Positions 45,323 through 57,867 of a stretch of DNA of 64,000 nucleotides are shown here, one piece after another. The DNA is from Cannabis sativa (taxonomy: Eukaryota; Streptophyta; Magnoliopsida; Rosales; Cannabaceae). Each line of letters starts with the position of its first letter. The first letter of the stretch is position 1. The notes beneath the pieces were generated by a model. It was not told where the DNA came from. It saw only the letters and a list, made by a program, of their open reading frames with translations, and did not search any database. A program made the position numbers and the translations under genes. The stretch is taken from positions 12,860,041 through 12,924,040 of the forward strand of contig NC_083606.1 of the NCBI RefSeq assembly GCF_029168945.1. The letters are read 5' to 3'.

Positions 45323-47346
45323 TGTAATGACCGCTCTAGTAATGTGGATTAGAAAAGGCAATTAGCACTAATTTGTATTATTTTATTATTATTTGTGAAT
45401 TAATTTTAAATGTGGACCCCAATATTTAGAAATAAATATTAGAGTTATAATTTCTCAATTCCGGAGATTTTATTAAACTCTAGGGGTATTATTTAGTTTA
45501 TATGTGAAATATGTTAATTTTGTAATTTTTGCTCGGCGACAACGGAAAATGCGATGGATGGCTAGATTGATCACATGGGTAAGTTTAGAACCCTATTTCA
45601 TAGTGGGAAATAATTTAGAGAAAATAAATTATCGGGATTGAGCGGGGTTATGGAATTGACCATTTTACCCCTAGCTTTAGAAATACCTAAGTTATATCTT
45701 TAAGGGCATTTTAGTCATTTGTTAATAAATAGAGATAGGTGGCTGCCTTAGGTTTTGACACCTAATCAAGCTAATTTCAGCAAAGGATTTACTTAGTCCT
45801 TTTGTCTCATTTGAAGAAAAATCAAGGAAAAAGGAAAAATAGAAAATTGCTTTGTTCTTGACCCTCTCTCTCTCTTTCTTGCTTTCGGCTGGGACAAACC
45901 AAGGGAGTTTGGTGTTGATTGTTGGATTTCAGCAAGGATTTCATAGGAGATAATCAATCTAAGGTAAGCTCCATTGAACCCTTCTTAGTTTTCAAGTTTT
46001 TAAGTTAGGTTGAAATGGTGTTTTGATGTAATAGGAGCTGTTAAGGTTTGAATTGCTTAGGGTTCGAATTCTGGGGTTAGGTTGAGTTGATTTGAGTCCC
46101 TAGCTACTGTTTTTGATGCTTGATTTTAGTTCTAAGCAAGCTTGAGTTTTGAAACTCAAGCTTTGAGCTTTAATAGCATAATTGGATTTATTGGTTTGTT
46201 CTGTGAAATACTGCTTGGATTCTATTGTGTATGCATTGTATAGGTATACTGGAGAGTTTGGTAAGGTTTGGGCTTGATTTGAATTAAGGGGGATGATTTT
46301 TGGTTCCCAACAGCAGAACCGAAATTCCGGTTCTGGGAGGCCAGTACCAACCGGTCGACCGGTTGGTGACCCAGAACCGGTCCGCCTGATGAGGGAATTT
46401 CTAGAACCCTAGTTTTGGCCAATTTTGAGATATTTAGTGTATTGCCATGAGGTTTATCGATAGGGAAACTTTTAGTTTCAAGTTTAAGTCCCGGAAAGTG
46501 ATTTAGCGAGTCACTCATCTGTGTTGCAATTATTGTGATTAGGGCATCCATCTAGCACGTGAATTCCGTTCAGGTTGGCCAGCACACTTGAATTCGGAAA
46601 ACAGGTAAGAACTGTGTATAATGTATGATGTGATTATCTGAATGTGTGTATATGTGTTTATATATGCATGCTTGAATTATGTTAAGCACTACCAACACTT
46701 GTATGAACAAGTTATAGAGTGCATTGGTATAGTGATTATTGTGATTGTGAGTACGATACAGTGATACCAACACAAGCATGGGAAAATGCTAAGGTGTGTG
46801 GTACATCACTCAGTGTTACTCAGTGATCGGGATAAACCCTACCAACACTCGTACAGTGAGGTACGATGTGTATGTGGTATGGTGGTTGTACCCTGGTATT
46901 GAACGTTCATACTCATCTGTTAAGCTCTGTAAATAGGTGTATGGGCGCCTATTTACAGGTCAGAAATTATATGGTATGTTATATGCATTTCTTACTGAGT
47001 CTGTTGACTCACAGTTTCTGCTTCCATGTGTAGGTAAAGGAAAGGCGAAGGTTGAACAAGCGGCGCGACCTGGAGTGTTCGGTCTCGGGACATCTGGGAG
47101 TTATATTTTGAAAGTCGCTGTGCGACCTGGAAGTTATGTATTTTGAAATGTAAAGTTTAAACAGTAAATTTTTAAAAGTTTGAAATCGGGATCCCGGGAT
47201 TTGTAAATATTATATTATATTACAAAGTTTAATATTTAAAGCAAAAGTTTTAATTTGACACGTTTTTCGAGAAATTTTTTTGATTAGCAAAGATTGCACA
47301 ATAATTGAAAAAGCACTGTAGCGTGCCTTAGCATTAGGGCGTTACA
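45323..47346 (+). repeat. Gypsy copy 2, 3' LTR
   Basis: 2024 bp. It differs from the 5' LTR by a 41-base deletion near 47058, between short CAAG repeats, and by a rearranged palindrome block at about 46310-46385. It carries the perfect 22-base palindrome at 46346-46367, centred on GGTCGACC. Confidence 0.95.
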
Positions 47347-47351
47347 ATAAA

Positions 47352-47887
47352 TATGTATAAAAATTGCTTTTTTGGGATAAGTACAATAAAGAAATTTGTA
47401 ATATTTTAGAAATGGGAACATTAATAATGAATTAAAATGGTTGATTTTGTCTATTTTGGGAAGGATTATGGAATAAATGGGTCATTAATGCTTAATAAGC
47501 AAGGTTATTTTGTTTCATTGTATTGAATTACACTAATCATTGATAATCAAGATTATTGAAGTTCATTATTCGTTGCTTATTTTATTATTGCGATAATTTT
47601 TAAAGTAAACTTTTGATATCCTATGGATGGGAGCATTGCAGGGTTTTTTGTTATTACTAGATTACATATCAAAATTTTTTTAGGTTTTAGGGTCTTAGTA
47701 AGGGATAGTAATCCTAAGATGATGATGAAGTAAAATACAAGAGTTAAGTTGCTACTAGCTAAAGGGTTTCCTTTGGCTATTATAGTATTTTATATGGGGA
47801 TTTAGTTTTTTAATTTTTGAGTTTTGAGTGTTTTGATTGAATTGATAATTTTCTAATAAATTTTTTTGGTTTTCTGATTTGTTTTCA
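47352..47887. other. AT-rich spacer, no gene seen
   Basis: Sequence between Gypsy copy 2 and the LINE fragment. No conserved frame is visible. Confidence 0.4.
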
Positions 47888-48176
47888 GTTTATTCAGATT
47901 CGCTAGCTTTGGTGACGGCTATCAACAACGGGGAGATGTATTTCAACAAGTTAGGAGCGTTGTTTGAAGATGTTATAGCTTTATTGTTTAAATTTTCGGG
48001 GGCAGTTTTGTCCCATGTGGCTCGCTCTGAGAATTTAGCGGCCCATGGCTTGGCAAAGCATGCTCTGCGGTTAGACGCTGAGCTATCCTGGTTCGAGGAG
48101 GTTCTAGTGCCGGTGGCGAACGTGGGTGTCGTAAATTCATGAGTAATTCTAATCACTTTGTCAAAAAAAAAACTAA
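47888..48176 (+). pseudogene. 5'-truncated LINE: C-terminal RNase H fragment plus poly(A) tail
   Basis: An open frame of about 84 codons to the TGA at 48140-48142 reads YSDSLALVTAINNG...FSGAVLSHVARSENLAAHGLAKHALRLD. It matches the second half of the RNase H domain that plant L1-type LINEs carry at the end of ORF2 (also the RVT_3 domain of host RNase H-like proteins). A stop, about 23 bases and an A-run (48164-48172) follow, as in a LINE 3' end. The first half of RNase H and all RT are missing, consistent with 5' truncation. I found no target duplication. A spliced host RNase H-like exon is the alternative, since a TTTTCAG precedes it. Confidence 0.6.
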
Positions 48177-48219
48177 TTATTATCTAAATGTTTGAATTAT
48201 ATAATGAGTAATAAAAGTA

Positions 48220-48596
48220 GGGTAAATATTATTTTGGACCCTGTGTTTTGTAAAAGTTATCAATTGGACACTCTGTTTTGTTAAATGACAAAATGGACCC
48301 TACATTTTCTAAAATAGTAAAAATAAAATCCTGAGCTCAATTTTCAAAAATTTTAATTTTATTAATATAACTAACTTTAAGACAATTTCTAACACAAACA
48401 GATACAGAAAAAGTAACCAATTTTTGTCATAACAACTCTAGATCTAATTATAATTAAGTTTTATTTTGATAGAAAATCAGTTTAGGGTCCTATTTGTAGA
48501 ATTTTAAAAAATACATGGTCTATTTTATTATTTAACAAAATAAATAGTCTAATTGATAACTTTTGCAAAACAAAAAATCTAAAATGATATTTACTC
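48220..48596. mobile_element. MITE with long TIRs, Mutator-like
   Basis: A 377-bp element whose arms of about 110 bases are inverted copies. The left reads GGGTAAATATTATTTTGGAC, then GTAAAAGTTATCAATTGGAC; the right arm in reverse complement gives GAGTAAATATCATTTTAGAT and GCAAAAGTTATCAATTAGAC. Flanks are ATAAAAGTA (48211-48219) and ATAAAAAGTA (48597-48606), a 9-base duplication with one extra A on the right. It has no coding capacity. Confidence 0.75.
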
Positions 48597-49817
48597 ATAA
48601 AAAGTATATATATTACATGTATTTAGTTAATAAAAGAAATTATAATAAAAGTATCAGTAAATAATATTATTTAAGGAAAATTGTTAAATGTATGTTTTTT
48701 TATTTCATAAACTAATAAATTAGTTATATATAATATTTATGAAAAACACTTAGGGTAGAATCACAAAAAATATCTGTACATACAGATATTTTTTTTTTTC
48801 ATTATGTGTCACTCTTATATTTAATACTAATATTTAATCAATTCATTTTATATATCAATATATTTAATTAATTCTTTTATGTATCAATAAATTTAATTAA
48901 TTTTTTTATGTAAGAATAGGTGTCAAAAGTATATTGGTTACTAATAAATATTTTGGTTGACATTTCTTTTTTGTAAGCATAGTAAAAATTAGAAATATTT
49001 TCTTCTCTATATCGCATATTTTCTTTGTTCATCAAAATATGTACTATAAATTAAGATTCATAGCACAACAACCTTGTAAATGTGACAATTGAAAAAAAAA
49101 AGCTATCTCGCAAAATTCAACTAAAGAAAAACTATAAATAAAATTTTTAATAATAAAAAAAAAATAAAGATAAATTACAATGCACAATTATATTAATAGA
49201 TATATTTTACAGCTTGCAGCGAAATTGTCTATCTTCTCGCTGAAATTGGTGTCTGACAAAAAGAATTTATTATAAAATTGCGTTCCTTCTAAATTCCAAT
49301 CACTAATAATCTAATGAAAGAGAAAAACTTTTAACTTCATCAATGGAAGTTACCGAACAAAATCTATCACCAAATCTTTTTATTTTTTTTTTATGAAAAT
49401 TCTGACACCAAAATCTCCCAAAAAAAAAGATATTTATAATACTTCTCCTTATTAGGATAACTTTTTTTCTTGTTTTGCAGTTATTATTATTTTGTTTATT
49501 TTTTTTAAATATTTTTTAGAGTTATTAAGAGTGTATCATGTATTGAATTAGTAACTTTCGTTATTGATATCATGAAATTATTCAAAAAAAAATATATATA
49601 TATATACATAAAAGGAATTAATTAATTATTGGTATGAAATAATAGAGTGATACATAATGAAAAAAATGTATGTATGTACAGATATTTTTGTGACTCTACC
49701 TAAGTATTATCCAATAATTATTGTTGTATTTTAGGTATATTATTTTTTCTCTAACAAAATTTGACATTATTTACATAAATAAGTATAAATATGTAAACTC
49801 CCCATATATTAATTGAT
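48597..49817. other. AT-rich intergenic, no gene
   Basis: I see only low-complexity AT-rich DNA with A/T runs and a short (TA) tract near 49592. No frame with recognisable domains. Confidence 0.4.
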
Positions 49818-50167
49818 TTATATCATGAATGTAATATTATATTATTAAATTACCAATAATATAACATTAGAAATGTTAAAGGCACTAGTGGTACTTATTA
49901 CTACTTAAAGATGGTGTTTCAATATTGGTGTAATTAAATATTAGGTCTGACATAATTTAATTTAATAATTATTATAAAATATCACTAACTATTTATATCA
50001 TGAATGTAATATTATATTATTAAATTACCAATAATATAACATTAGAAATGTTAAAGGCACTAGTGGTACTTATTACTACTTAAAGATGGTGTTTCACTAT
50101 TAGTGTAATTAAATATTAGGTCTGACATAATTTAATTTAATAATTATTATAAAATATCACTAACTAT
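49818..50167. repeat. Tandem duplication, 175 bp unit, near-perfect
   Basis: Units 49818-49992 and 49993-50167 (TTATATCATGAATGTAATAT...) appear almost identical. One visible difference is CAATATTGGTG versus CACTATTAGTG. Each contains GGCACTAGTGGTACTTATTA. Confidence 0.9.
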
Positions 50168-51783
50168 TTATAAAACGTGATCTTTTAAGTGCTACTAAAT
50201 ACCATTAATACTTAAATATATCATCATTGGGACAGTTCGATAAAGATTTTATTGGCAACATTAGTGCTCCAATAAAATTCCAATATTTAATATTAATTTG
50301 CACATTAAATATCATACATGATTATTGACTAGTATAACATTCTTCCTCCTATACATAAGTAATTATAACTAACAATCATATGTTATAGACAAACAATCAA
50401 AGGAGATAAAAGTATCTTAAGCAAATAAAAAGAAAATTATTAAAGAGTACTAATATTATTTAAAATGTTATATTGTGATTTGTTCAATCACAAACTTAAA
50501 TTTATTAGTTATTATATAATCACTAAATTCTTATTACTTTAAGACGTTGTTTTAGAGCACCCATATAGGCTGTTTTACTTTATTTTTAAAAATATTTTAC
50601 TAATTTTTGTTTTTGTATTTTATCTTACACATTTATATTATATTTCTATATCATTTAAAAATTATTTATTATAAATTTATTTTAAAAGTAAATAAATGAA
50701 ATAATACTAATATCACACGTATATTTTAATTTCTTTTTGAAAAATTAAGGCTATTTAGTAATTTTTCTCATATACTAAATTATGTCGAACTTTTAAGGTC
50801 GTTAAAAATTCTTCCTGAACTATTGAGATTATTAGATTTAAGGACTTTTGTCTAATTTCATTCAATTTTTAACAATCTAACAATTTTAATAGTTCAGAAG
50901 ATTTATAACGGCCAAAAAAGTTCAGAAAGTATGATTTAGTACATATCAAAGTTCGAAGAAAAAAATCCTAATTAGTCAAAAATTAATATAACATTTATAG
51001 TTCAATGAATAAAATATTTTTATGTGTAGTTAAGCACCTTTCATGAATTAAATCTCTTATTTATAATATCTTATTTGACGGAGCAACATTTTTTATTATT
51101 CTTTACCTCTTAATTATTTTAGCTAATCATTGTGAGTGCTCTTAGTCTTGTAGTGAAAAAAAAAAAAAAAATAGAAAAAAAAAAAAAGAAAATTGATTAT
51201 ACCAACCAATGATTATTGGTATATTATAAAGCAAGAAACCAACTGTCTTGAAAGCCTAAGCACCCTTGTAAGAAAAGATTCGGATCTTCCTTCATCTCTT
51301 CGGAACATTCCAAACTAAATGCGGATCTCAAACCCATGCATATGTAAAATTTATACATATACACACAACACATATATTTTTATACGCAAATCTTAACTCA
51401 TCATATATATATATTCAAATGCCATAATTCCATAATTTTCTATTCTATTTTCCAGGCACCCAAACACCTTATTTAGCCTCTCCCTCTCCTCCCTCCACGT
51501 TCTTGCCAACTCAGACTACTTCAAGCTAAAGAATTTCAGCCATTAGCGCCATATATCTCTCTGTCCCACACAACCCTATATTAAAATTTCAATCTTTCTC
51601 TCTTGTCTCTCTGACGCCGGAAAATCCCATTTCCGGCGGCCGGGAGGAGGGCCGGCCGGTGATTCACCCATCTGGGATTTCTCAAAAAACTTCAAAAGCT
51701 TGTTTCAGCTGCTACTTTGAGTTTTTTCTTTGTTTCTGGGCTTCTGGGTTCAGGTAGGTCGGAGACTTTACGGACGACCGTCC
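50168..51783. other. Upstream region and 5' leader of the MGDG synthase gene
   Basis: From 50168 to about 51400 the DNA is AT-rich without genes; an A-rich run is at 51160-51190. From about 51440 a CT-rich leader develops (CTCTCCCTCTCCTCC near 51480, TCTCTCTTGTCTCTCT near 51595), typical of a plant 5' UTR, and a GC-rich patch follows at 51625-51665. The transcription start is not resolved; a TATA-like CCTATATTAAAA lies near 51570 but may be inside the leader. Confidence 0.45.
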
Positions 51784-54151
51784 ATGGCGATGTCTGTGGC
51801 GCCGTCGCCGAGAGAATCGATAGCTGAGAAGGTGTTTAAGAGTGTTGGAAGAGGTGGGTATTCCTATTATCTTGGAGGAAGGAGTAGTAATAGTAGAAGC
51901 AATAATAGCGGTAACAACAAGAGGATATGTGGGAATGATGAGATGGAATTTGATTATGACGAAGATGATGATGGTGCTACGATGGAGCTGGCCCAGATTG
52001 GAGCCGAGAGAACTAAGAACGTGTTGATTCTCATGAGCGACACCGGCGGTGGTCACCGGGCTTCCGCCGAGGCTATTCGAGATGCCTTTAAAATGGAGTT
52101 TGGAGATGAATACAGGGTCTGTTTGTTCATTCATTCAATTCTCTCTTTGCTTGAGATTTTCTTCCATAACTTTTCTTATTTATATTTTTGCTCTGTTTTC
52201 AGTTTTCTAATGTTTATGATTGGATTATGATATTTTCCTCTTCTACCTACCAAATTTTATCGTCTTGATTCCATTTGTGATATCTTAATTTATTTATTTT
52301 TTATTTTCCTTGATGGGTTTTCCAAAACATTCTCACCCCCTCTTTCCTTTTTGTTGAATTCTTAATCAATCACCTTGAAAAAGAAAATGAAAACTTGTGA
52401 GACAAACTAATAAGAAGCTTCTTGCTCTTACGGATGGTGATTTTTATTCTTTTGTATTTTATAGATATTTGTAAAAGACGTATGGAAAGAGTACACCGGT
52501 TGGCCCCTAAACGACATGGAAAGATCGTACAAGTTCATGGTGAAACATGTACAACTATGGAAAGTTGCGTTTCATAGCACCTCTCCTCGTTGGATACACT
52601 CTTGTTATCTTGCTGCCATTGCCGCCTACTATGCCAAGTAAGTAAAGTACATCATCCTTATTACATCCACTTTTCTTGGCTTCAAGTTAGGTTGTAAATT
52701 TCACTACACAATTTGGTTAAGATTTTGTGGTTTTGGTTAAATTTGCTTTGTTATGTGTTTGAAGGGAGGTGGAGACTGGTCTAATGGAGTACAAACCAGA
52801 TATTATCATTAGTGTGCATCCATTGATGCAGCATATTCCTTTGTGGGTACTCAAATGGCAGGGGCTTCAGAAGAAAGTGGTTTTTGTAACAGTTATCACA
52901 GACCTTAACTCTTGCCATCCTACATGGTCAGTTTGTGTTGATAAAAACCAAGTTACAATCATTTCAAGCTTAAAGAAAATTTGAATTAACCATTCTAATT
53001 TTGATGCTATTGTATCTAGGTTTCACCCTGGGGTGAACAGGTGCTACTGCCCATCACAAGAAGTTGCTAAAAGGGCTTTATTAGACGGCCTAGATGAATC
53101 TCAAACTCGAGTTTTTGGATTGCCAATCCGGCCATCTTTTGCTAGAGCAGTTCTTTCCAAGGTGGATGGCTAAAATTTCACTTTTTTATGTCTCTAGCTT
53201 TCTGTTATGGTTGTTCTTATCTAAAAGTTTTGTTCTTTTTGGTCCAGGATCAATTGAGAGAAGAACTCGAAATGGATCCTGACTTGCCTGCTGTTTTGCT
53301 AATGGGAGGTGGTGAAGGAATGGGACCTGTAAAGAAGACTGCAATGGCTCTTGGTGAATCACTTTATGACAAAGAAGCTGGCAAACCAATTGGACAGTTA
53401 ATTATCATATGTGGCCGAAATAAAACACTTCTATCCACACTTGAATCTGAAGAATGGAAAATTTCAGTCAAGGTGAGTAATTGACTATAATTAGCTTTTT
53501 ATTTTTTCTTACCATAACTGAGATTAAACTCGAAAACAGTACTAATATTTCTTTGTCACCCTTTTTTAGATTAGAGGTTTCGAAAACCAAATGGAGAAAT
53601 GGATGGGAGCTTGTGATTGCATAATAACAAAGGTGACCTACTTAGAAAGACACTCTATATAGATATATATTGTCATGAACATTTCACTGATCATTTTATT
53701 ATTGTTTTTCATAGGCTGGACCTGGTACAATTGCTGAGGCCTTGATTAGGGGGCTTCCCATTATCCTAAATGACTACATTCCAGGACAAGTAAGTGATCA
53801 TTTTCTTCTCAGTTTTTCTGTTTTTTTGTTAAATCCATTTACTTTTAGATCTTTTATTGACCCTTTTTCATTTGGGGACAATAATTTCAGGAAAAGGGAA
53901 ATGTGCCTTATGTTGTTGATAATGGAGCTGGTGTCTTCACAAGAAGTCCTAAGGAGACAGCCAGACTAGTAGCTGAATGGTTTAGTACCAAAGCTGATGA
54001 ACTCAAGAGAATGTCTGAGAATGCACTTAAACTAGCTCAACCAGAGGCTGTTTTCGACATTGTTAGAGACATTCATGAACTCGCCGAGCAACGCGGGCCT
54101 CTAGCACGCATTCCCTACATGCTGACTTCGTCATTCACAAGCTTAATTTAA
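51784..54151 (+). CDS. MGD2/3-like: Type-B monogalactosyldiacylglycerol synthase, MGD2/MGD3-like (8 exons)
   Basis: Exons 51784-52116, 52465-52637, 52765-52926, 53020-53161, 53248-53472, 53570-53632, 53715-53789 and 53891-54151 join in frame with GT-AG introns to 477 aa. The enzyme transfers galactose from UDP-galactose to diacylglycerol, making MGDG, the main chloroplast lipid. The N-terminal MGDG synthase domain starts with [19 protein letters not shown] (residues 79-97; GGGH at 88-91). The C-terminal GT28 domain has [10 protein letters not shown] (289-298) and the [15 protein letters not shown] loop (367-381). The N-terminal 70 residues are short, Ser/Asn- and acidic-rich, and lack the long transit peptide of type-A MGD1. 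That places it with type B, which in Arabidopsis acts at the outer envelope and is induced by phosphate starvation. Length fits type B (about 465-470 aa). A second in-frame ATG lies at 51790. I saw no damage to the gene. Confidence 0.95.
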
Positions 54152-55303
54152 GTTGATTCATTGTGTCTTTCCTCCATTGTTTACAGGGAAATTCACTAAT
54201 AGAATATTGCATGTACAGGTTGTTATTAGTTCCAAGGTTATTATCATTCTTTGGTCTTTAGAAGCTTGTTTTGTTTTCTTTAAAAAAGAATGCTAGAACA
54301 AGCTCTGATGTTTGTAAGGTTTGTGATTGTTTACTTTCTTTCCAATTAAGTTATTTATTTGAAAAAAAAAAGGTAGGATAATTGGGTCATGATAATGTTG
54401 TATGTAATATATGTAATGCTATTTGCTTTTCTTGTTTGATCAATTGTTATGTAATATTTAGTCACTACTTATCAAATGTGTAATCTTTATAAGAAAGTTA
54501 ATATATTGGCTTGACTTTGAGTGGTGCCAATTATAATGATTGCTTTCAATCTTCAGAACATCTGAAATTACACGCACAATGATACTTGAAAGCATATCAC
54601 ATTTCAAATATTTAGTTTTTGTTTCTTTCTTAGCCTTAAAATCATACAAATAAAAGTGATATAACACTTGATCAAATCTTTGAAACCACGGTTTTATACA
54701 ACACTACTCTTTGTTAGTTGGCCACTACTATATTTTACTTTGTTGGTCGAATAACACAATTTGTCATATAATAGTAACATTTATTTTTCTGTGGCAAAAA
54801 TTAAAGAACTAGTTCATTGTCTTCGTCTGTGAGGATTTTGATTTGGATTTCTATATGGATTTGTGTGATTATTCATTGGCTTGATTAGCAACACTGTTTG
54901 GATCATATGTTGAAATTTGTATTAAGAAACAATACATGCACAAATTTGTTATGAACGATTGTCTAATATACACATGGTACCTGTATTTGTGTTGAGTGAT
55001 TGTTGAAGAAAGATCTTAAGAGGACTGGTAGATGTTGACTCATCCCACAGCCACAAGTTATACATGTTCATTCACAAAGATTGTCTAAAATGGAATAAGA
55101 CTAATTCGAGATAATGTCCTTGTTTGAGTATAGTGCACAAAACATTACATACTTAATAGCTATGTTTTTAGTGAAAATTTTGTAAGTGAGCCACGTGGAG
55201 TTCGTTAGTTGGTCTGTTGGTCCAATGATAAAACTCTATAATATGTACCAGACAAAATGTTGTCATGTGGCTCAAGCAAGCGAGCTAACACCCCATAAAA
55301 AAA
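54152..55303. other. 3' flank of the MGDG synthase gene, no further gene
   Basis: The 3' UTR probably covers the first 250-350 bases. The rest is AT-rich, with no frame that resembles a protein. Confidence 0.45.
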
Positions 55304-55588
55304 AATATTGGCGGTTAAACCACTTAATTTAAAATTTTTCAACACTTAACCACAAAAAATTGATTTTTTAAGGGCAAAACTAACTCAACTCTCATTCCGT
55401 TTTACTCTATATTTCCTTCATCTAAAAATCACAGTTAAGTGCTACAGTAGACTATCTACGTATAAACACTTGTACACGTGGCAAATTTTTAGTGGCACAC
55501 GTATTATTAATTTTAAAAAATAATTATAAATATTTTAAAAAATAAAAAATTAGAAAAAAGAATAATTTTAAAAAATATTTTCTTTTGG

Positions 55589-56405
<817 letters not shown>

Positions 56406-56662
56406 AATTTTTTTTTATTTTTTAATTTTTAAAATATTTATAATTGTTTTTTAAAATTAATATTACGTGAGCTACTAAAAATTTACCACGTGTACAAGTG
56501 TGTACACGTGGGCAGTCCACCGTGGCACTTAACTGTGATTTTTAGACAGAGGGGTACAGAGCAAAACGGAATGAAAGTTTTGGTAGTTTTGCTTCCAAAA
56601 AATTGATTTTTGTGGTTAAGTATTTAAAAATTTAAAGTTCAGGTAGTTTAGCCGCTACTATC

Positions 56663-57126
56663 CCTAAAAAAATTACATAAATACTTTTTTTTTTTGGTTA
56701 TTTTTACATTTTTATAGTCATGTTTTTTTTTTAAATATTTTGATTATACTTTACAAAAAAAAATGATATGTTTCAGTAAAATAATAAAAATCCAACTATA
56801 AAACACCTAAATAACAGCATGAAAATAACTATAAAATAATATAAAGACATCTACAAGAAAACATAACAATAATAAGACATCGACCTCATTGCAATATGTA
56901 ACAAAATATCAATTCCTTAACTTGTTTTTATTTTACGAATTTTTTTTTTTCACTTAGTTTTGACAACTTGATTTATTTTTATTACTACTATATTATTTTT
57001 TTCATAAAATTTATTATTACAATTATACTTTCAACTATTTTTTCTCTTACTTTTGAGTTAGTGATAGTAAAAATGATAATTTATTTTTTAAAAATTAAAT
57101 TAATAGTTACATTAATAATAGAAATA
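56663..57126. other. AT-rich spacer, no gene
   Basis: T- and A-rich DNA between two transposable elements. No frame or repeat boundary is visible. Confidence 0.4.
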
Positions 57127-57575
57127 CAGTAGAACCTCTATTTAAGAATACTCTATTCAAGAATAACCTCTAATTTGTTATAAAAAAAATTAAGTCCCAA
57201 TTTGGGTCAGTTATAAATAAGAATAACCTCTAAATTGTAATTAGTTATACATTTTCTAAGTCCCGTATTAACAAAATATACCTCTATATAAGAATAATTA
57301 CATCTTAATAAAATATATACATATGTTTTGTAAATTTATTTACATAAAATTAATAATTTTATTCCAAATTGTAACATATGTATTACCATTATATTTACTC
57401 TAAAATAATTTTATTATAATATAGTATTAATAATTATTTATTGTTATTATGGTTAGATTGATATTTTTTTGTATTTTAATTTTTTTTTTCTGGTATAACT
57501 CTATTTAGTTATAACCTCTCAATTAGAATATAATTTGCTTGGTCCAAAGTCTATTCTTGAATAGAGGTTCTACTG
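57127..57575. mobile_element. Emigrant-like MITE (pogo/Tc1-mariner type)
   Basis: A 449-bp element starting CAGTAGAACCTCTATTTAAG and ending with its near-exact inverse (CTTGAATAGAGGTTCTACTG). It is flanked by the dinucleotide TA at 57125-57126 and 57576-57577. CAG ends, a TA duplication and an AACCTCTAT terminus match Emigrant-type MITEs of plants, mobilised by pogo-like transposases such as Lemi1. There are internal partial repeats of AAGAATAACCTCTAA. No coding capacity. Confidence 0.8.
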
Positions 57576-57577
57576 TA

Positions 57578-57867
57578 TTAAAATTCATAATTTCAAAATA
57601 GGGTATATAATATAATGGGTAATATATAATTAAAAAATAAAAAAATATAATTTAATATATCAATATCTACTAGTGCACATTGTGTTAATTAAAAAAAATA
57701 AAAAACTTATCATTGTATTTTAAAAAAAATGTATCAAAAAAATAAACTAAATATATATAGAGGGCATGATAGATAACCTGGGGATTGATCTTGATCATAT
57801 CCTCATGTGACCAAGTAAAAATATCTTGATTTCTCTCGAGGCAAGCCATGGGCATCTCATACAAGAC
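57578..57867. other. Short spacer, no gene
   Basis: AT-rich sequence, with a slightly GC-richer stretch at 57775-57865 next to the Copia LTR. No frame is supported. Confidence 0.4.

Larger units (their letters stand above)
38344..47346 (+). mobile_element. Tekay-type Gypsy retrotransposon, copy 2, inverted relative to copy 1
   Basis: LTRs at 38344-40421 and 45323-47346; termini TGTAATGAC...GCGTTACA. The target duplication is ATAAA at 38339-38343 and 47347-47351. It is the same family as copy 1: same gag start, same pol, homologous LTRs. It reads on the plus strand, so the two form 9-kb inverted repeats about 4.1 kb apart. The coding region is broken in several places. Confidence 0.95.

Noticed and set aside
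47888..48142. RNase H-like frame as a functional host gene
   Set aside because: It holds only the second half of the domain and ends in a poly(A) run like a LINE tail; a 5'-truncated LINE explains it better.
51730..51783. Upstream extension of the MGDG synthase first exon
   Set aside because: It has no ATG before 51784, and the extra residues do not resemble type-B enzymes; it lies in the CT-rich leader.
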